A stretch of DNA of 64,000 bases. Source: JAAFIP01 sp043774625 (GTDB lineage: Bacteria; Pseudomonadota; Gammaproteobacteria; Burkholderiales; Burkholderiaceae_C). Under the pieces are notes generated by a model. The model was not told where the DNA came from. It worked only from the letters and a program-made list of their open reading frames with translations, and did no database searches. Positions 8,473-17,072 of this stretch are shown in pieces. The position numbers and the translations under genes were made by a program. Numbering within the stretch: the first letter of the stretch is position 1; the number at the start of each line of letters is the position of its first letter. The stretch spans positions 1 through 64,000 of the forward strand of contig JAYVTG010000097.1 in assembly GCA_043774625.1 (NCBI GenBank). Direction: 5' to 3'.

Positions 8473-9807
8473 ATGAAATACCACCCTACCAAGCTGGCAC
8501 GCGCGCTCGCAGCAACATTGACCGCCGCTGCGGCCATGTCAGTGCCCACTATCGCGCTAGCGCAGGCCGAGATTCAATGGTGGCATTCCATGACTGCCGT
8601 TAACGGCGAATGGGTCAACGACTTGGCGAAAAACTTCAACGAAAAGCAGAAGGATTACAAAATTGTGCCCACCTTCAAAGGCACGTATGACGAATCCATG
8701 ACTGCCGCCGTCGCCGCCTTTCGCGGTGGCAATGCGCCGCATATTTTGCAGGTGTTTGAAGTGGGCACCGCCACCATGATGGCCAGCAAGGGCGCCATCG
8801 TCCCCGTGGGCCAGATGATGAAAGACGCGGGCTTCAAGTTTGACAGCAGCGCCTACATCCCCGCTGTGGCCGGTTACTACACCGCGCCCAATGGCCAGAT
8901 GCTGAGCTTTCCGTTCAACAGCTCCACAACGGTGTTTTACATCAACAAAGACGCGTTCAAGGCTGCGGGGCTGGACACCAGCAAGCCGCCTACCACCTGG
9001 CCTGAAGTTGCTTTGGCAGCGGCCAAATTGAAGGCCAGTGGCCACAAATGCCCGTTTACCACCGCCTGGCAGGGCTGGACGCAGCTAGAAAGCTTCTCTA
9101 CCTGGCACAACACCGAACTGGCCACCAAAAGCAATGGCCTCAAAGGTACAGATGCACGCATGGTCGTCAATTCACCCCTGCACGTGCGCCACATTGAAAA
9201 TCTGGGAAACATGCACAAGCAGGGCCTGTTTGTGTACAAGGGCCGCGCCAACGTGCCAGAGGCCAGCTTTGTATCGGGTGAATGCGCGATGATCACCACA
9301 TCCTCTGGTTTTTACGGCAACGTCGCCAAGAACGCCAAATTTGGTTACAGCCTGGCTACCCTGCCCTATTACCCAGACGTACCCGGCGCACCGCAAAACA
9401 CCGTGATTGGCGGCGCTAGCCTGTGGGTCATGTCGGGTAAAAAAGCGCCTGAATACAAAGGCGTTGCGGCGTTTTTTGACTATTTGTCCAGCCCCGAAGT
9501 GCAGTCTGCCAGTCACAAGCGCACGGGCTATTTGCCCATTACCACGGCCGCTTTCAAGCTGACCGAGCAGTCGGGCTTTTACCAGCAAAACCCTGGCACC
9601 GACACTGCTGTCAACCAGATGATTCGCAAAACCACCGACAAATCGCGCGGCATTCGCCTGGGTAACTATGTGCAGATTCGCGCGGTAGAAGACGAGGAAT
9701 TAGAACAAGTCTGGTCTGGCAAAAAGTCTGCCCAAGAAGCACTGGACTCAGTCGTTAAACGCGGCAATGAGTTGCTGGAGCGGTTTGAAAAAGCGAATAA
9801 GTCCTAA
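8473..9807 (+). CDS. ugpB: sn-Glycerol-3-phosphate ABC transporter substrate-binding protein
   Basis: Periplasmic receptor for glycerol-3-phosphate and its diesters, 444 residues, close to E. coli UgpB. The Sec signal peptide ends near residue 32 (PTIALAQA). The mature protein begins EIQWWHSMTAVNGEWVN, a hallmark of UgpB. FNSSTTVFYINKDAF and GGASLWVMSG are typical family-1 binding-protein segments. The start is ATG 8473 with a CGGAGC site about 7 nt before it. It leads the ugpBAEC cluster; a terminator hairpin directly after it should make this the most abundant product. Confidence 0.94.
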   Translation: MKYHPTKLARALAATLTAAAAMSVPTIALAQAEIQWWHSMTAVNGEWVNDLAKNFNEKQKDYKIVPTFKGTYDESMTAAVAAFRGGNAPHILQVFEVGTATMMASKGAIVPVGQMMKDAGFKFDSSAYIPAVAGYYTAPNGQMLSFPFNSSTTVFYINKDAFKAAGLDTSKPPTTWPEVALAAAKLKASGHKCPFTTAWQGWTQLESFSTWHNTELATKSNGLKGTDARMVVNSPLHVRHIENLGNMHKQGLFVYKGRANVPEASFVSGECAMITTSSGFYGNVAKNAKFGYSLATLPYYPDVPGAPQNTVIGGASLWVMSGKKAPEYKGVAAFFDYLSSPEVQSASHKRTGYLPITTAAFKLTEQSGFYQQNPGTDTAVNQMIRKTTDKSRGIRLGNYVQIRAVEDEELEQVWSGKKSAQEALDSVVKRGNELLERFEKANKS

Positions 9808-9848
9808 AGAACTTATTCGCTTGTAGCTGTCATGACGACACCCCGCCC

Positions 9849-9879
9849 AACCCTCCCTGCCAAGCGGGAAGGGTTTTTT
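9849..9879 (+). terminator. Intrinsic terminator between ugpB and ugpA
   Basis: AACCCTCCC (9849-9857) pairs with GGGAAGGGTT (9866-9875) with one bulge and an 8-nt loop, followed by a T run to 9879. Since ugpA starts only 11 bp later, this probably limits read-through, giving an excess of binding protein over permeases. Confidence 0.75.
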
Positions 9880-9889
9880 GCTTACCACC

Positions 9890-10777
9890 ATGGCAGCTGA
9901 AAAACGCGTCGTCTTCCGCTCTGGCTGGCTGCCATGGCTACTGATTGCGCCACAGCTGGTGGTGGTGACGGTGTTTTTCTTCTGGCCTGCAGGCCAGGCC
10001 TTGCTGCAATCGTTTCAGCAGTCGGACGCGTTTGGTACGTCGGTGCAATGGGTAGGGCTGGAGAATTTCTCTAACCTGTGGAAAGATGAAAGTTATCTGG
10101 CATCGTTCAGCACCACAGCGGTTTTTTCTTCACTGGTGGCAGGCTTGGGCATAGGCATCGCACTGGTGTTGGCCGTGTTTGCAGACCGGGTGGTCAAAGG
10201 CTCTTTGTTTTACCGCACCTTGCTGATTTGGCCCTATGCCGTGGCACCTGCTGTGGCCGGCGTGATCTGGTTATTTTTGTTTTCTCCCAGCATTGGTGTG
10301 CTGCCTTATGCGTTGCGCAAAGTGGGTTTTGAATGGGATTCGCTGCTCAACAGCAACCACGCCATGGCGCTGATAGTGATGGCCGCTGTGTGGAAGCAAA
10401 TTTCGTATAACTTCTTGTTTTTTTTGGCGGGCTTACAAAGCATTCCCAAATCGCTGATCGAAGCGGCCGCTATCGACGGCGCGCGGCCCTGGCGCAGGTT
10501 TTGGACGATTCAATTTCCCTTGCTGTCGCCGACCACATTTTTCTTGCTCGTCATCAACGTGGTGTACGCGTTTTTTGACACCTTTGGCATTGTGGACGCG
10601 GCTACCAAGGGCGGGCCTGGCAAAGACACCGCCATTCTAGTTTACAAGGTGTATTTTGATGGCTTCAAGGCGCTGGACTTGGGCGGCTCGGCAGCGCAGT
10701 CGGTGGTGTTGATGGCGATCGTAATTGCCCTGACGATTGTGCAGTTTCGCTTTGTAGAAAAGAAGGTGAACTACTGA
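9890..10777 (+). CDS. ugpA: sn-Glycerol-3-phosphate ABC transporter permease
   Basis: Inner-membrane permease, 295 residues from ATG 9890 (MAAEKRVVFRSGW). A TTG 12 nt upstream sits in the terminator T run and is unlikely. The first helix is LPWLLIAPQLVVVTVFFFW. The EAA loop is LIEAAAIDGARPWRRFWTIQFP. No strong ribosome-binding site is present; the nearest is GGGAAGGG in the terminator stem, so translation may depend on the stem being unfolded. It pairs with UgpE. Confidence 0.93.
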   Translation: MAAEKRVVFRSGWLPWLLIAPQLVVVTVFFFWPAGQALLQSFQQSDAFGTSVQWVGLENFSNLWKDESYLASFSTTAVFSSLVAGLGIGIALVLAVFADRVVKGSLFYRTLLIWPYAVAPAVAGVIWLFLFSPSIGVLPYALRKVGFEWDSLLNSNHAMALIVMAAVWKQISYNFLFFLAGLQSIPKSLIEAAAIDGARPWRRFWTIQFPLLSPTTFFLLVINVVYAFFDTFGIVDAATKGGPGKDTAILVYKVYFDGFKALDLGGSAAQSVVLMAIVIALTIVQFRFVEKKVNY

Positions 10778-10792
10778 TGAAAGTTATCCATC

Positions 10793-11644
10793 ATGGTTGA
10801 GCGGCGCACGTCGCTGGGCATTTTGGCCCACGTCATTTTGTTGCTGGGTGTGCTGGTGGTGGCCTTTCCGGTGTACATCACCTTCATTGCTTCTACCCAC
10901 ACGATGGAAGAAGTCGTTCAAGTGCCCATGCCTTTGCTGCCGGGCAATCAGTTTGTGGAGAACTACCGCATTGCCCTGTTTGGCGGGCGTACGGGCACTG
11001 GTACCCATGCGTCGGTGGGCGGCATGATGATGGTCAGCTTTATCATGGCCATGGTCATTGCAATCGGCAAGATTGCCATCTCGCTCATCTCGGCGTTTGC
11101 CATCGTCTATTTTCGCTTTCCGTTGCGCATGTTCTTTTTCTGGATGGTGTTTATCACCCTCATGCTGCCGGTAGAAGTGCGCATTGGCCCCACCTATAAA
11201 GTAGTGGCCGATTTAGGCATGCTCAACACCTATGCGGGCCTCACGGTGCCACTGATTGCGTCGGCCACCGCCACTTTTTTATTCCGCCAGTTTTTCTTGA
11301 CTGTGCCCGATGAGTTGACCGAAGCCTCACGCATGGACGGCGCCAGCCCCATGCGCTTTTTTATCGATGTGCTGCTGCCGCTGTCTGCCACCAGCATGGC
11401 GGCGCTGTTTGTCATTCAGTTTATCTACGGCTGGAACCAGTACCTGTGGCCTTTGCTCGTCACCACGGAGGAAAGCATGTACCCCGTGGTGATCGGCATC
11501 AAACAAATGATCTCGGGCGGAGACGCGCAAACCGAATGGAACATCGTCATGGCCACCGCCATCCTCGCCATGCTGCCCCCTGCTTTGGTGGTGATGCTGA
11601 TGCAGAAATGGTTTGTCAAGGGGCTTGTGGATACTGAGAAATAG
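10793..11644 (+). CDS. ugpE: sn-Glycerol-3-phosphate ABC transporter permease
   Basis: Second permease of the glycerol-3-phosphate importer, 283 residues, near the E. coli length of 281. The N-terminal helix is LAHVILLLGVLVVAFPVYITF. The EAA loop is LTEASRMDGASPMRFFIDVLLP. The start ATG 10793 is 15 bp after the ugpA stop. It is separated from its ATPase gene ugpC by a 224-bp inverted-repeat element, so ugpC may depend on read-through or its own promoter. Confidence 0.93.
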   Translation: MVERRTSLGILAHVILLLGVLVVAFPVYITFIASTHTMEEVVQVPMPLLPGNQFVENYRIALFGGRTGTGTHASVGGMMMVSFIMAMVIAIGKIAISLISAFAIVYFRFPLRMFFFWMVFITLMLPVEVRIGPTYKVVADLGMLNTYAGLTVPLIASATATFLFRQFFLTVPDELTEASRMDGASPMRFFIDVLLPLSATSMAALFVIQFIYGWNQYLWPLLVTTEESMYPVVIGIKQMISGGDAQTEWNIVMATAILAMLPPALVVMLMQKWFVKGLVDTEK

Positions 11645-11667
11645 TTTAGGAATTGTTTAAGAATTTT

Positions 11668-11891
11668 TTGAACGCGAAAGACGCGAAAGTTGCGCGAAAG
11701 TCGCTAAAAAAAACAAAGAAATATGAAAATAAGAAAGTAAATTAATGATTGTGTAAGTAACTACATCACAAATTATTCTTATTTTTCCATGCGTGAATTG
11801 CATACAACTAACACCAACAACGGATTGCATTTTTCATTTTTTTGAATTTTTTTAGCTACTTTCGCGCAACTTTCGCGTCTTTCGCGTTCAA
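11668..11891. repeat. 224-bp element bounded by ~45-bp inverted repeats
   Basis: Left arm 11668-11713 and right arm 11846-11891 are reverse complements over about 45 bp with one mismatch (AAAGTCGCT versus AAAGTAGCT). Each arm carries three spaced GCGAAAG motifs and ends in an A or T run. Both inner flanks stay A- or T-rich, so pairing may extend further. The 130-bp interior is AT-rich with no ORF. The right arm ends 7 bp before the ugpC ATG. It could be a small non-autonomous mobile element or a very long hairpin. No transposase and no obvious target duplication were seen. Confidence 0.85.
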
Positions 11892-11898
11892 GGTTCCC

Positions 11899-12969
11899 AT
11901 GGCATCCATCACACTACACAACGTCATCAAACGCTACGGCATAGGCCCCAAAGCTAACCAGGTCATCCATGGCGTGAATGCCGAGATCAAGGACGGAGAA
12001 TTCGTCGTCATCGTCGGCCCATCGGGCTGTGGCAAATCTACATTGCTGCGCATGGTGGCAGGGTTGGAAGAGGTGAGCGGCGGCACCATCAGCATTGGTG
12101 GCAAGGTGGTCAACGATATGGAACCGGCCGACCGCGATATTGCGATGGTGTTTCAAAACTACGCGCTGTATCCGCATATGAGCGTGTTTGCCAACATGGC
12201 CTACGGCCTGAAAATTGCCAAAGTACCCGAGGCAGACATTAAAACCCGCGTTGACAAAGCCGCCAAGATGCTGGAACTGAGCCATTTACTCGAACGCAAG
12301 CCGCGCGAACTGTCTGGCGGGCAACGCCAGCGCGTGGCCATGGGCCGCGCCATCGTGCGCCAGCCACAGGTGTTTTTGTTTGACGAGCCCTTGAGTAACC
12401 TGGACGCCAAGCTACGCGCCAGCACGCGTCTGCAAATTCAAAACCTACACCGCGAACTGGGCATTACCAGCCTGTTTGTCACGCACGACCAGGTAGAAGC
12501 CATGACGCTGGCGCAGCGCATGATGGTACTGAACGGTGGCCACGTGGAGCAAATGGGCACCCCCGAAGACGTGTACCACCGCCCCGCCAGCACCTTTGTT
12601 GCCAGCTTTATTGGCAGCCCACCGATGAACCTGGTTGCTATTGAATCCATAGCTGCTCGCGCTCATTCTGCGCTGGGTACAGGCACTATTCCCCCTCAAG
12701 CCAAGACTGTAGGCATCCGCCCGGAGCATTTGCAAATAGCCGCTAGCGGCTGGGCTCTCACCGTGGAAACCACCGAAATGCTGGGCGCAGAACGCCTGGT
12801 CTATGCCCGCACCGACGCGGCTGACAACGCAGGCAGCGCGGGCACGCAGCAAGTCATCATCCGCACCGACGAAGGCCAGCCTTGCCCTGCACCAGGCAGC
12901 ACCATTCACGTGCAGCCGCTGCCGGGCAAGCTGCATTGGTTTGACACAGAAGGCAGACGGGTAAGTTAG
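11899..12969 (+). CDS. ugpC: sn-Glycerol-3-phosphate ABC transporter ATP-binding protein
   Basis: ATPase of the Ugp importer, 356 residues, same as E. coli UgpC. The start is ATG 11899 (MASITLHNVIKRY); an upstream in-frame ATG at 11842 lies in the repeat arm and is not credible. Walker A is GPSGCGKST (40-48), the signature LSGGQRQR, Walker B FLFDEPLSNLDAKLR and the H-loop FVTHDQVEA. In the linker before the C-terminal OB/TOBE domain, residues AIESIAARAHSALG (247-260) come from a dispersed element copy. Expression may be uncoupled from ugpBAE by the preceding element. Confidence 0.94.
   Translation: MASITLHNVIKRYGIGPKANQVIHGVNAEIKDGEFVVIVGPSGCGKSTLLRMVAGLEEVSGGTISIGGKVVNDMEPADRDIAMVFQNYALYPHMSVFANMAYGLKIAKVPEADIKTRVDKAAKMLELSHLLERKPRELSGGQRQRVAMGRAIVRQPQVFLFDEPLSNLDAKLRASTRLQIQNLHRELGITSLFVTHDQVEAMTLAQRMMVLNGGHVEQMGTPEDVYHRPASTFVASFIGSPPMNLVAIESIAARAHSALGTGTIPPQAKTVGIRPEHLQIAASGWALTVETTEMLGAERLVYARTDAADNAGSAGTQQVIIRTDEGQPCPAPGSTIHVQPLPGKLHWFDTEGRRVS
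12637..12677 (+). repeat. Dispersed element copy 4 (translated, in ugpC)
   Basis: Read in the element's forward frame as AIESIAARAHSALG. The core ATAGCTGCTCGCGC is intact, the right end is slightly diverged. Confidence 0.82.
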
Positions 12970-13009
12970 CAAGCACTTCATGGATTGTAAAATCCATTAA
13001 AATCTATGC

Positions 13010-13087
13010 AATATCTATTCATAATTTATCTAAAATTGCTCTAACTTATTGATTTATATTAATTTATTCATGAAAATATCTATTCAT
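13010..13087 (+). repeat. 13-bp direct repeats in the AT-rich region before the HipA-like gene
   Basis: AATATCTATTCAT occurs at 13010-13022 and again at 13075-13087, the second copy overlapping the ATG of the HipA-like reading frame. The stretch between is strongly AT-rich compared with its neighbours. It could be an operator or a deletion/insertion scar; no function is shown by sequence. Confidence 0.55.
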
Positions 13088-14439
13088 GGAAGAATTCACC
13101 GATATACCCGATACCGCTCTGGCAGCACAACTGCGCAGCCAGCTGCAAATGGGCCTGCTATCCAGCGCACAGCTGCAAAGCGCCAGTGGCAAAAGCCAGG
13201 CCAGCGTGTCGCGCGCCTTGGCAAGCTTGGGCGCAGACGTAGTGCCTCTGGGCAAGGCCCAGCACACCCGTTACGGCCTGCTGCGCGACATTCAGGGTAG
13301 CCAGCCAGCAACCCATTTTTATCACCCTGACAGACGGCAGCATCCAGCACTGGGGCATATTGCACTGGCTGTACGGCCAATGGCTGCACGTTGAAAGCGC
13401 CCGTGGCGAAACCTGGACGACGCAAGCCAGCCTGCCCTGGTTTATGCAGCCCCTGCGCCCCCAGGGGTTTTTAGGCAGGCTGCGCGGCCAACAAATGGGC
13501 TTTACGCAAAGCAACCCCGAGCTGTGGTCGCTGGATCAGGTGCTTGCTACTCTACTGGATGGCGACCGCGACCCGCCAGGTGCGCTGACTTTGGGCGATC
13601 AAGAAAATCCTCCTGCAAACCTGGCCCCGGCAGACGACCAGCAGCGCGCCGCGTGGTACGACGCATTGGCACAAGACCTGGGTCGCAGCTTATCCGCTGG
13701 TTCGTCCGCCGGGGGCGAACAGGCCAAGTTTTTGGCACAAATTGCAAGCATGCACGCTAGCGCGCCAGAACACGTGCTGGTTAAATTCAGCCCGCCGCGT
13801 GGCACACCTTTTGGTGAACGCTGGCACGACCTCTTGCACACCGAAGCACTGGCCGCCCAGGTGCTGCACGCGCATGGTTTTAACGTAGCCAGCAGCCGCG
13901 TGGTGCATAGCGCGCGGCGCACCTACCTGGAGTCTGTGCGTTTTGACCGCGTGGCCAGCGCCCGGGGCCGTGCAGGCAAACGCCATGCAGTGGCCTTGTC
14001 GGCGGTGCACGCGCAGTTTGTAGGGGGGCCGCAGCAGCATTGGCCAGCGACGTGTGCGGCGTTGGCCAAGCAGGGTCTGCTCAGCGCGCAAGACGCAGCG
14101 CAAGCAGCTACGCTGCACAGCTTTGGCCGCCTCATTGGCAATACCGACATGCACTTTGGCAATCTGAGCTTGTTGGTGGGCGACCTCTCCCAACTCAAAA
14201 AACCGCAATTCACCCTCGCCCCCCACTACGACATGCTGTGCATGGTATGGCGGCCTAGCGAATTTAAAGACGAGCTGGGCTACACCGCATTTGAACCGCC
14301 CCGCTCACGCCTGGGCGAAGATGTAGCGTGGCAGCAAGCCTTGCCCATGGCGCAAACGTTTTGGCAGCAGTTAAGCGAACTGCCCGCCATCAGCGCGGAC
14401 CTGCGCCGGGTGGCGGCAGAGCAATGCAAACACCATTGA
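13086..14439 (+). pseudogene. HipA-family (YjjJ-type) serine/threonine kinase, interrupted by a frameshift
   Basis: Two overlapping reading frames together make one YjjJ-like protein of about 450 residues, matching the family's roughly 443. The first (13086-13394) carries an N-terminal helix-turn-helix (LLSSAQLQSASGKSQASVSR) and RYGLLRDIQ. The second (to 14439) carries the HipA kinase: LVKFSPP (ATP lysine), HTEALAAQVLHAHGF, catalytic loop IGNTDMHFGNLSL and metal loop LAPHYDML. Joining needs removal of one T in the T5 run at 13316-13320, which gives HFITLTDGSIQHWG. It could be a real mutation, a phase-variable tract or a sequencing indel. The second frame's first ATG is 13360. No separate HipB-like gene is nearby. 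Confidence 0.85.
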
Positions 14440-14511
14440 AACCCGCAAGCGCAGGCCCATAGCTGGCAGGCGATAACATTCACCCTGCTGCATAGCCACA
14501 TTCCAGTCACC

Positions 14512-15441
14512 ATGAACCTACGCATTGCCCTTTTCTGCCCCGAAGCCAAAGACGCCCAGCGCTGGGCGCAGGCCTTGCGCGCGGCTATGCCCGACGCCAC
14601 CGTTGAGCCCTGGCCAACGGCTCTGCCAAACGCCCACTACGTTGTGGTGTGGTCACCCAGCCAGGAATTTTTAGACGCTCACGCTGGTGTCAAGGCCATC
14701 TTCAATCTGGGCGCGGGTGTGGACGCATTGCTCAAGCTGCGCTTGCCCACAGGCGTGCCCGTGGTGCGGCTAGAAGACGCTGGCATGGGCGCGTTGATGG
14801 TGCAGTACGTCTGCCACGCGGTGCTGCGCCATTACCGTATGCTGGACAGCTTGACTGCCGACATGCAGGCTGGCCGTTGGAAGCCGCGCTTTGCGCGCCC
14901 CATGCAAGATTTTCCCGTCGGCATCATGGGTCTGGGCGTGCTGGGCCAGCAGGTGGCGCGCGGCCTGCAAGGCTTTGGCTTCCCCTTGGTGGGCTGGAGC
15001 CGTTCGCCCAAACACATTGACGGCATGCAGTGTTACCACGGAGCCGACCAGCTCAATTATTTTCTGGCTGCCACCCGTGTACTGGTGTGCCTGCTGCCGC
15101 TCACGCCCGATACCCAGGGCATCATCAACCAAGCCACCCTGTCGCGTTTGATGTCTCCCGGCTATGTCATCAACGTGGCGCGCGGCGCGCATGTGGTGGA
15201 CGACGATTTGGTAGCCATGATCGACAGTGGCCAACTGGCGGGGGCCACGCTGGACGTTTTTCGCACCGAGCCGCTGCCACTAGACCACGCCTTTCGCACC
15301 CGACCGCAGATTACCCTTACACCGCACATATCTGCCCAAACCCAGATGGGCGACACCATTGCGCAGATTTGCCGCAAGATGTTCTCTTTGCAGCGTGGCG
15401 AGCCCATCACCGGCGTGGTGGACATGGCCAAAGCGTATTGA
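14512..15441 (+). CDS. ghrA: Glyoxylate/hydroxypyruvate reductase A
   Basis: NAD(P)H-dependent reductase converting glyoxylate to glycolate and hydroxypyruvate to glycerate; 309 residues, E. coli GhrA is 312. The GhrA-type N-terminus is MNLRIALFCPEA, and FNLGAGVDALL binds substrate. The Rossmann motif is VGIMGLGVLGQQVARGL (about 137-153), the catalytic Arg is in INVARGAHVVDDD, and the Glu/His pair is in FRTEPLP and LTPHISA. No strong ribosome-binding site is visible before ATG 14512. The VOC gene starts 23 bp after it. Confidence 0.93.
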   Translation: MNLRIALFCPEAKDAQRWAQALRAAMPDATVEPWPTALPNAHYVVVWSPSQEFLDAHAGVKAIFNLGAGVDALLKLRLPTGVPVVRLEDAGMGALMVQYVCHAVLRHYRMLDSLTADMQAGRWKPRFARPMQDFPVGIMGLGVLGQQVARGLQGFGFPLVGWSRSPKHIDGMQCYHGADQLNYFLAATRVLVCLLPLTPDTQGIINQATLSRLMSPGYVINVARGAHVVDDDLVAMIDSGQLAGATLDVFRTEPLPLDHAFRTRPQITLTPHISAQTQMGDTIAQICRKMFSLQRGEPITGVVDMAKAY

Positions 15442-15464
15442 AGCTCACAACCCCAAGGAATCCC

Positions 15465-15887
15465 ATGCAAGTAGGCGCCCTCTTCCACTTGGCCTTCCCC
15501 GTCAAAGACCTACCCGAGGCGCGCGCCTTCTACGGTGGCCTGCTGGGCTGCCCCGAGGGCCGCAGCTCACCCCACTGGATCGACTTTAACTTCTACGGCC
15601 ACCAGATCGTTGCCCACCTGTCGCCAAAAGAATGCGGCAAGGCCGCAGTGAGCGAGGTAGACGGCGACAACGTGCCTGTGCGCCACTTTGGCGCGGTGCT
15701 GCCCATGGCAGACTGGGAGGTTTTGTCTGCCAAACTGCAAGCGGCCCACACGCAGTTCATCATCGAGCCGCACATCCGCTTCAAAGGCCAGGTGGGCGAG
15801 CAAGCCACCATGTTCTTTTTAGACCCGAGTGGCAATGCGCTGGAATTTAAAGCATTTGGAGACTTGGGGCAGGTGTTTGCCAAGTAA
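15465..15887 (+). CDS. VOC (glyoxalase/dioxygenase-fold) family protein
   Basis: 140-residue protein with two beta-alpha-beta modules of the vicinal oxygen chelate fold. The candidate metal ligands are His8 (LFHLAFPVKD), a second His around residue 71 (VRHFGAVL) and Glu in NALEFKAF. FFLDPSGNALEFK is the classic C-terminal VOC signature. The start is ATG 15465 with AAGGA 5 nt before it; a longer frame upstream overlaps ghrA and is a shadow. The substrate is unknown. Its position after ghrA suggests, without proof, a role near two-carbon aldehyde metabolism. Confidence 0.88.
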   Translation: MQVGALFHLAFPVKDLPEARAFYGGLLGCPEGRSSPHWIDFNFYGHQIVAHLSPKECGKAAVSEVDGDNVPVRHFGAVLPMADWEVLSAKLQAAHTQFIIEPHIRFKGQVGEQATMFFLDPSGNALEFKAFGDLGQVFAK

Positions 15888-15903
15888 TTGGCAAACTGCG
15901 TTT

Positions 15904-15951
15904 ACTATCAATTTAGTAGCTGCTCGCGCATATTCTACGCTGGCATTCGGC
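15904..15951 (+). repeat. Dispersed element copy 5 (intergenic)
   Basis: Well-preserved copy between the converging VOC and asparaginase genes, with TAGTAGCTGCTCGCGCATA, TTCTACGCTGGCATTCGGC. Confidence 0.93.
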
Positions 15952-15973
15952 ATATTTAACCGCTAAATAGGTT

Positions 15974-17065
15974 TTACAACTGCTGCAAACGCACTACTGG
16001 CACGATGCGGCCAACCGGGTTGCCTACCGCGCTGTTAATCACCGGCTGCGCCCACGCTTTGAGCAGTTCGCGCCGCGCGTCCGTCATCACGCCCAGTTGT
16101 TCCAGCACGGCGATGGTGGCTGGGTGCAGGCCACGTATATTGCCGTCGGCCACCTTCACCGCAATGCCCACACCCAAGCTGCGGATGCCAATAGCTTGCA
16201 CACCTTCTGCGCCGATTTTGCAGACCCAGTCGCCCGCACCGTTCAATTGACCGGCCTGGGTGTACGCCAGGTCGTTACGCCCTTCGCCAGAGACCATTTC
16301 GGGGTGCGCTGTCATGGCGTTGAAGGCGATGGCTAAAGCGCCTTGGTATGGCTCGCTTGCGGCATCTGGCACGTTACCCAAAACGCTATTACCCAGCGCC
16401 AGCCGTGCATAGCCTTGCGCCAGGCTGCGCAAAGGCAGGGCGTAGGTAGGGGCGGAGCAACCGTCTGTCGCTGCAACCAGTTCGTCAGGCGTAACGCCAG
16501 TGCAACAGGCCAGCGCCTTGCGCGCAGCTACCTGCACGGGGTGCTGGGGGTTGATGTAATCGTCCATTGACACGCCGTACAAGCGTGCTGCGGCGATCAT
16601 GCCTGCGTGCTTGCCACTGCAGTTGTGGTGCAACGCGCTCCACTGCTCGAGCGGCGGGGGTTGCTTGTCAAACCATGAGAATTTGAAGGGCATGTGGCAA
16701 CCGCACCGTAACTGCGCGGGTTTTGCATCGGCTTTTTGCAGCACGCTGGCTACAGCGTCTGCGTGGCGGGCCTCGCCGTTGTGGCTGGCGCACAGCACGG
16801 CGGTCTCTGGCACCGTTAGCCCGAGCTGGCCCACACCGTCAGCGGCTAAAAACGGTGCTGCCTGAAAGGGCTTGAGCGCAGACCGCGCAAACGTATACAT
16901 GTTGGGGTTGCCAGCTGCGTACAGCACGTCGCCCTGCGCATTGGTCACGGCCACAGCGCCAAAATGCACAGACTCCGCCCGGCCACCGCGCTGCACCTGG
17001 GCGATGGGCACGTAACCCAGATGCGCACCCAGATGCGCGGAAAAAGTGTCCATCGAAGTATTCAT
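15974..17065 (-). CDS. Asparaginase (asparaginase II family, Rhizobium etli type)
   Basis: Predicted to hydrolyse asparagine to aspartate and ammonia; 363 residues. It belongs to the serine-hydrolase-like family PF06089, not to the classical bacterial EcA type. Matching family features are SxxK in ARSALKP (Ser62/Lys65), LCASHNGE, and HNCSGKHAGM, whose Cys-x-x-Lys matches the zinc site described for the R. etli enzyme. The C-terminal part has GGRV-like turns and IGIRSLGVGIAVKV. The start is ATG 17065, with an alternative at 17053. It begins 7 bp after a small membrane protein gene on the same strand. Confidence 0.88.
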   Translation of the reverse strand: MNTSMDTFSAHLGAHLGYVPIAQVQRGGRAESVHFGAVAVTNAQGDVLYAAGNPNMYTFARSALKPFQAAPFLAADGVGQLGLTVPETAVLCASHNGEARHADAVASVLQKADAKPAQLRCGCHMPFKFSWFDKQPPPLEQWSALHHNCSGKHAGMIAAARLYGVSMDDYINPQHPVQVAARKALACCTGVTPDELVAATDGCSAPTYALPLRSLAQGYARLALGNSVLGNVPDAASEPYQGALAIAFNAMTAHPEMVSGEGRNDLAYTQAGQLNGAGDWVCKIGAEGVQAIGIRSLGVGIAVKVADGNIRGLHPATIAVLEQLGVMTDARRELLKAWAQPVINSAVGNPVGRIVPVVRLQQL

Positions 17066-17072
17066 GCTTGAC

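Noticed and set aside
13049..13300. Open frame of 83 codons beginning MIYINLFMKISIHG
   Set aside because: Out of frame with the helix-turn-helix of the HipA-like gene, which has clear family similarity.
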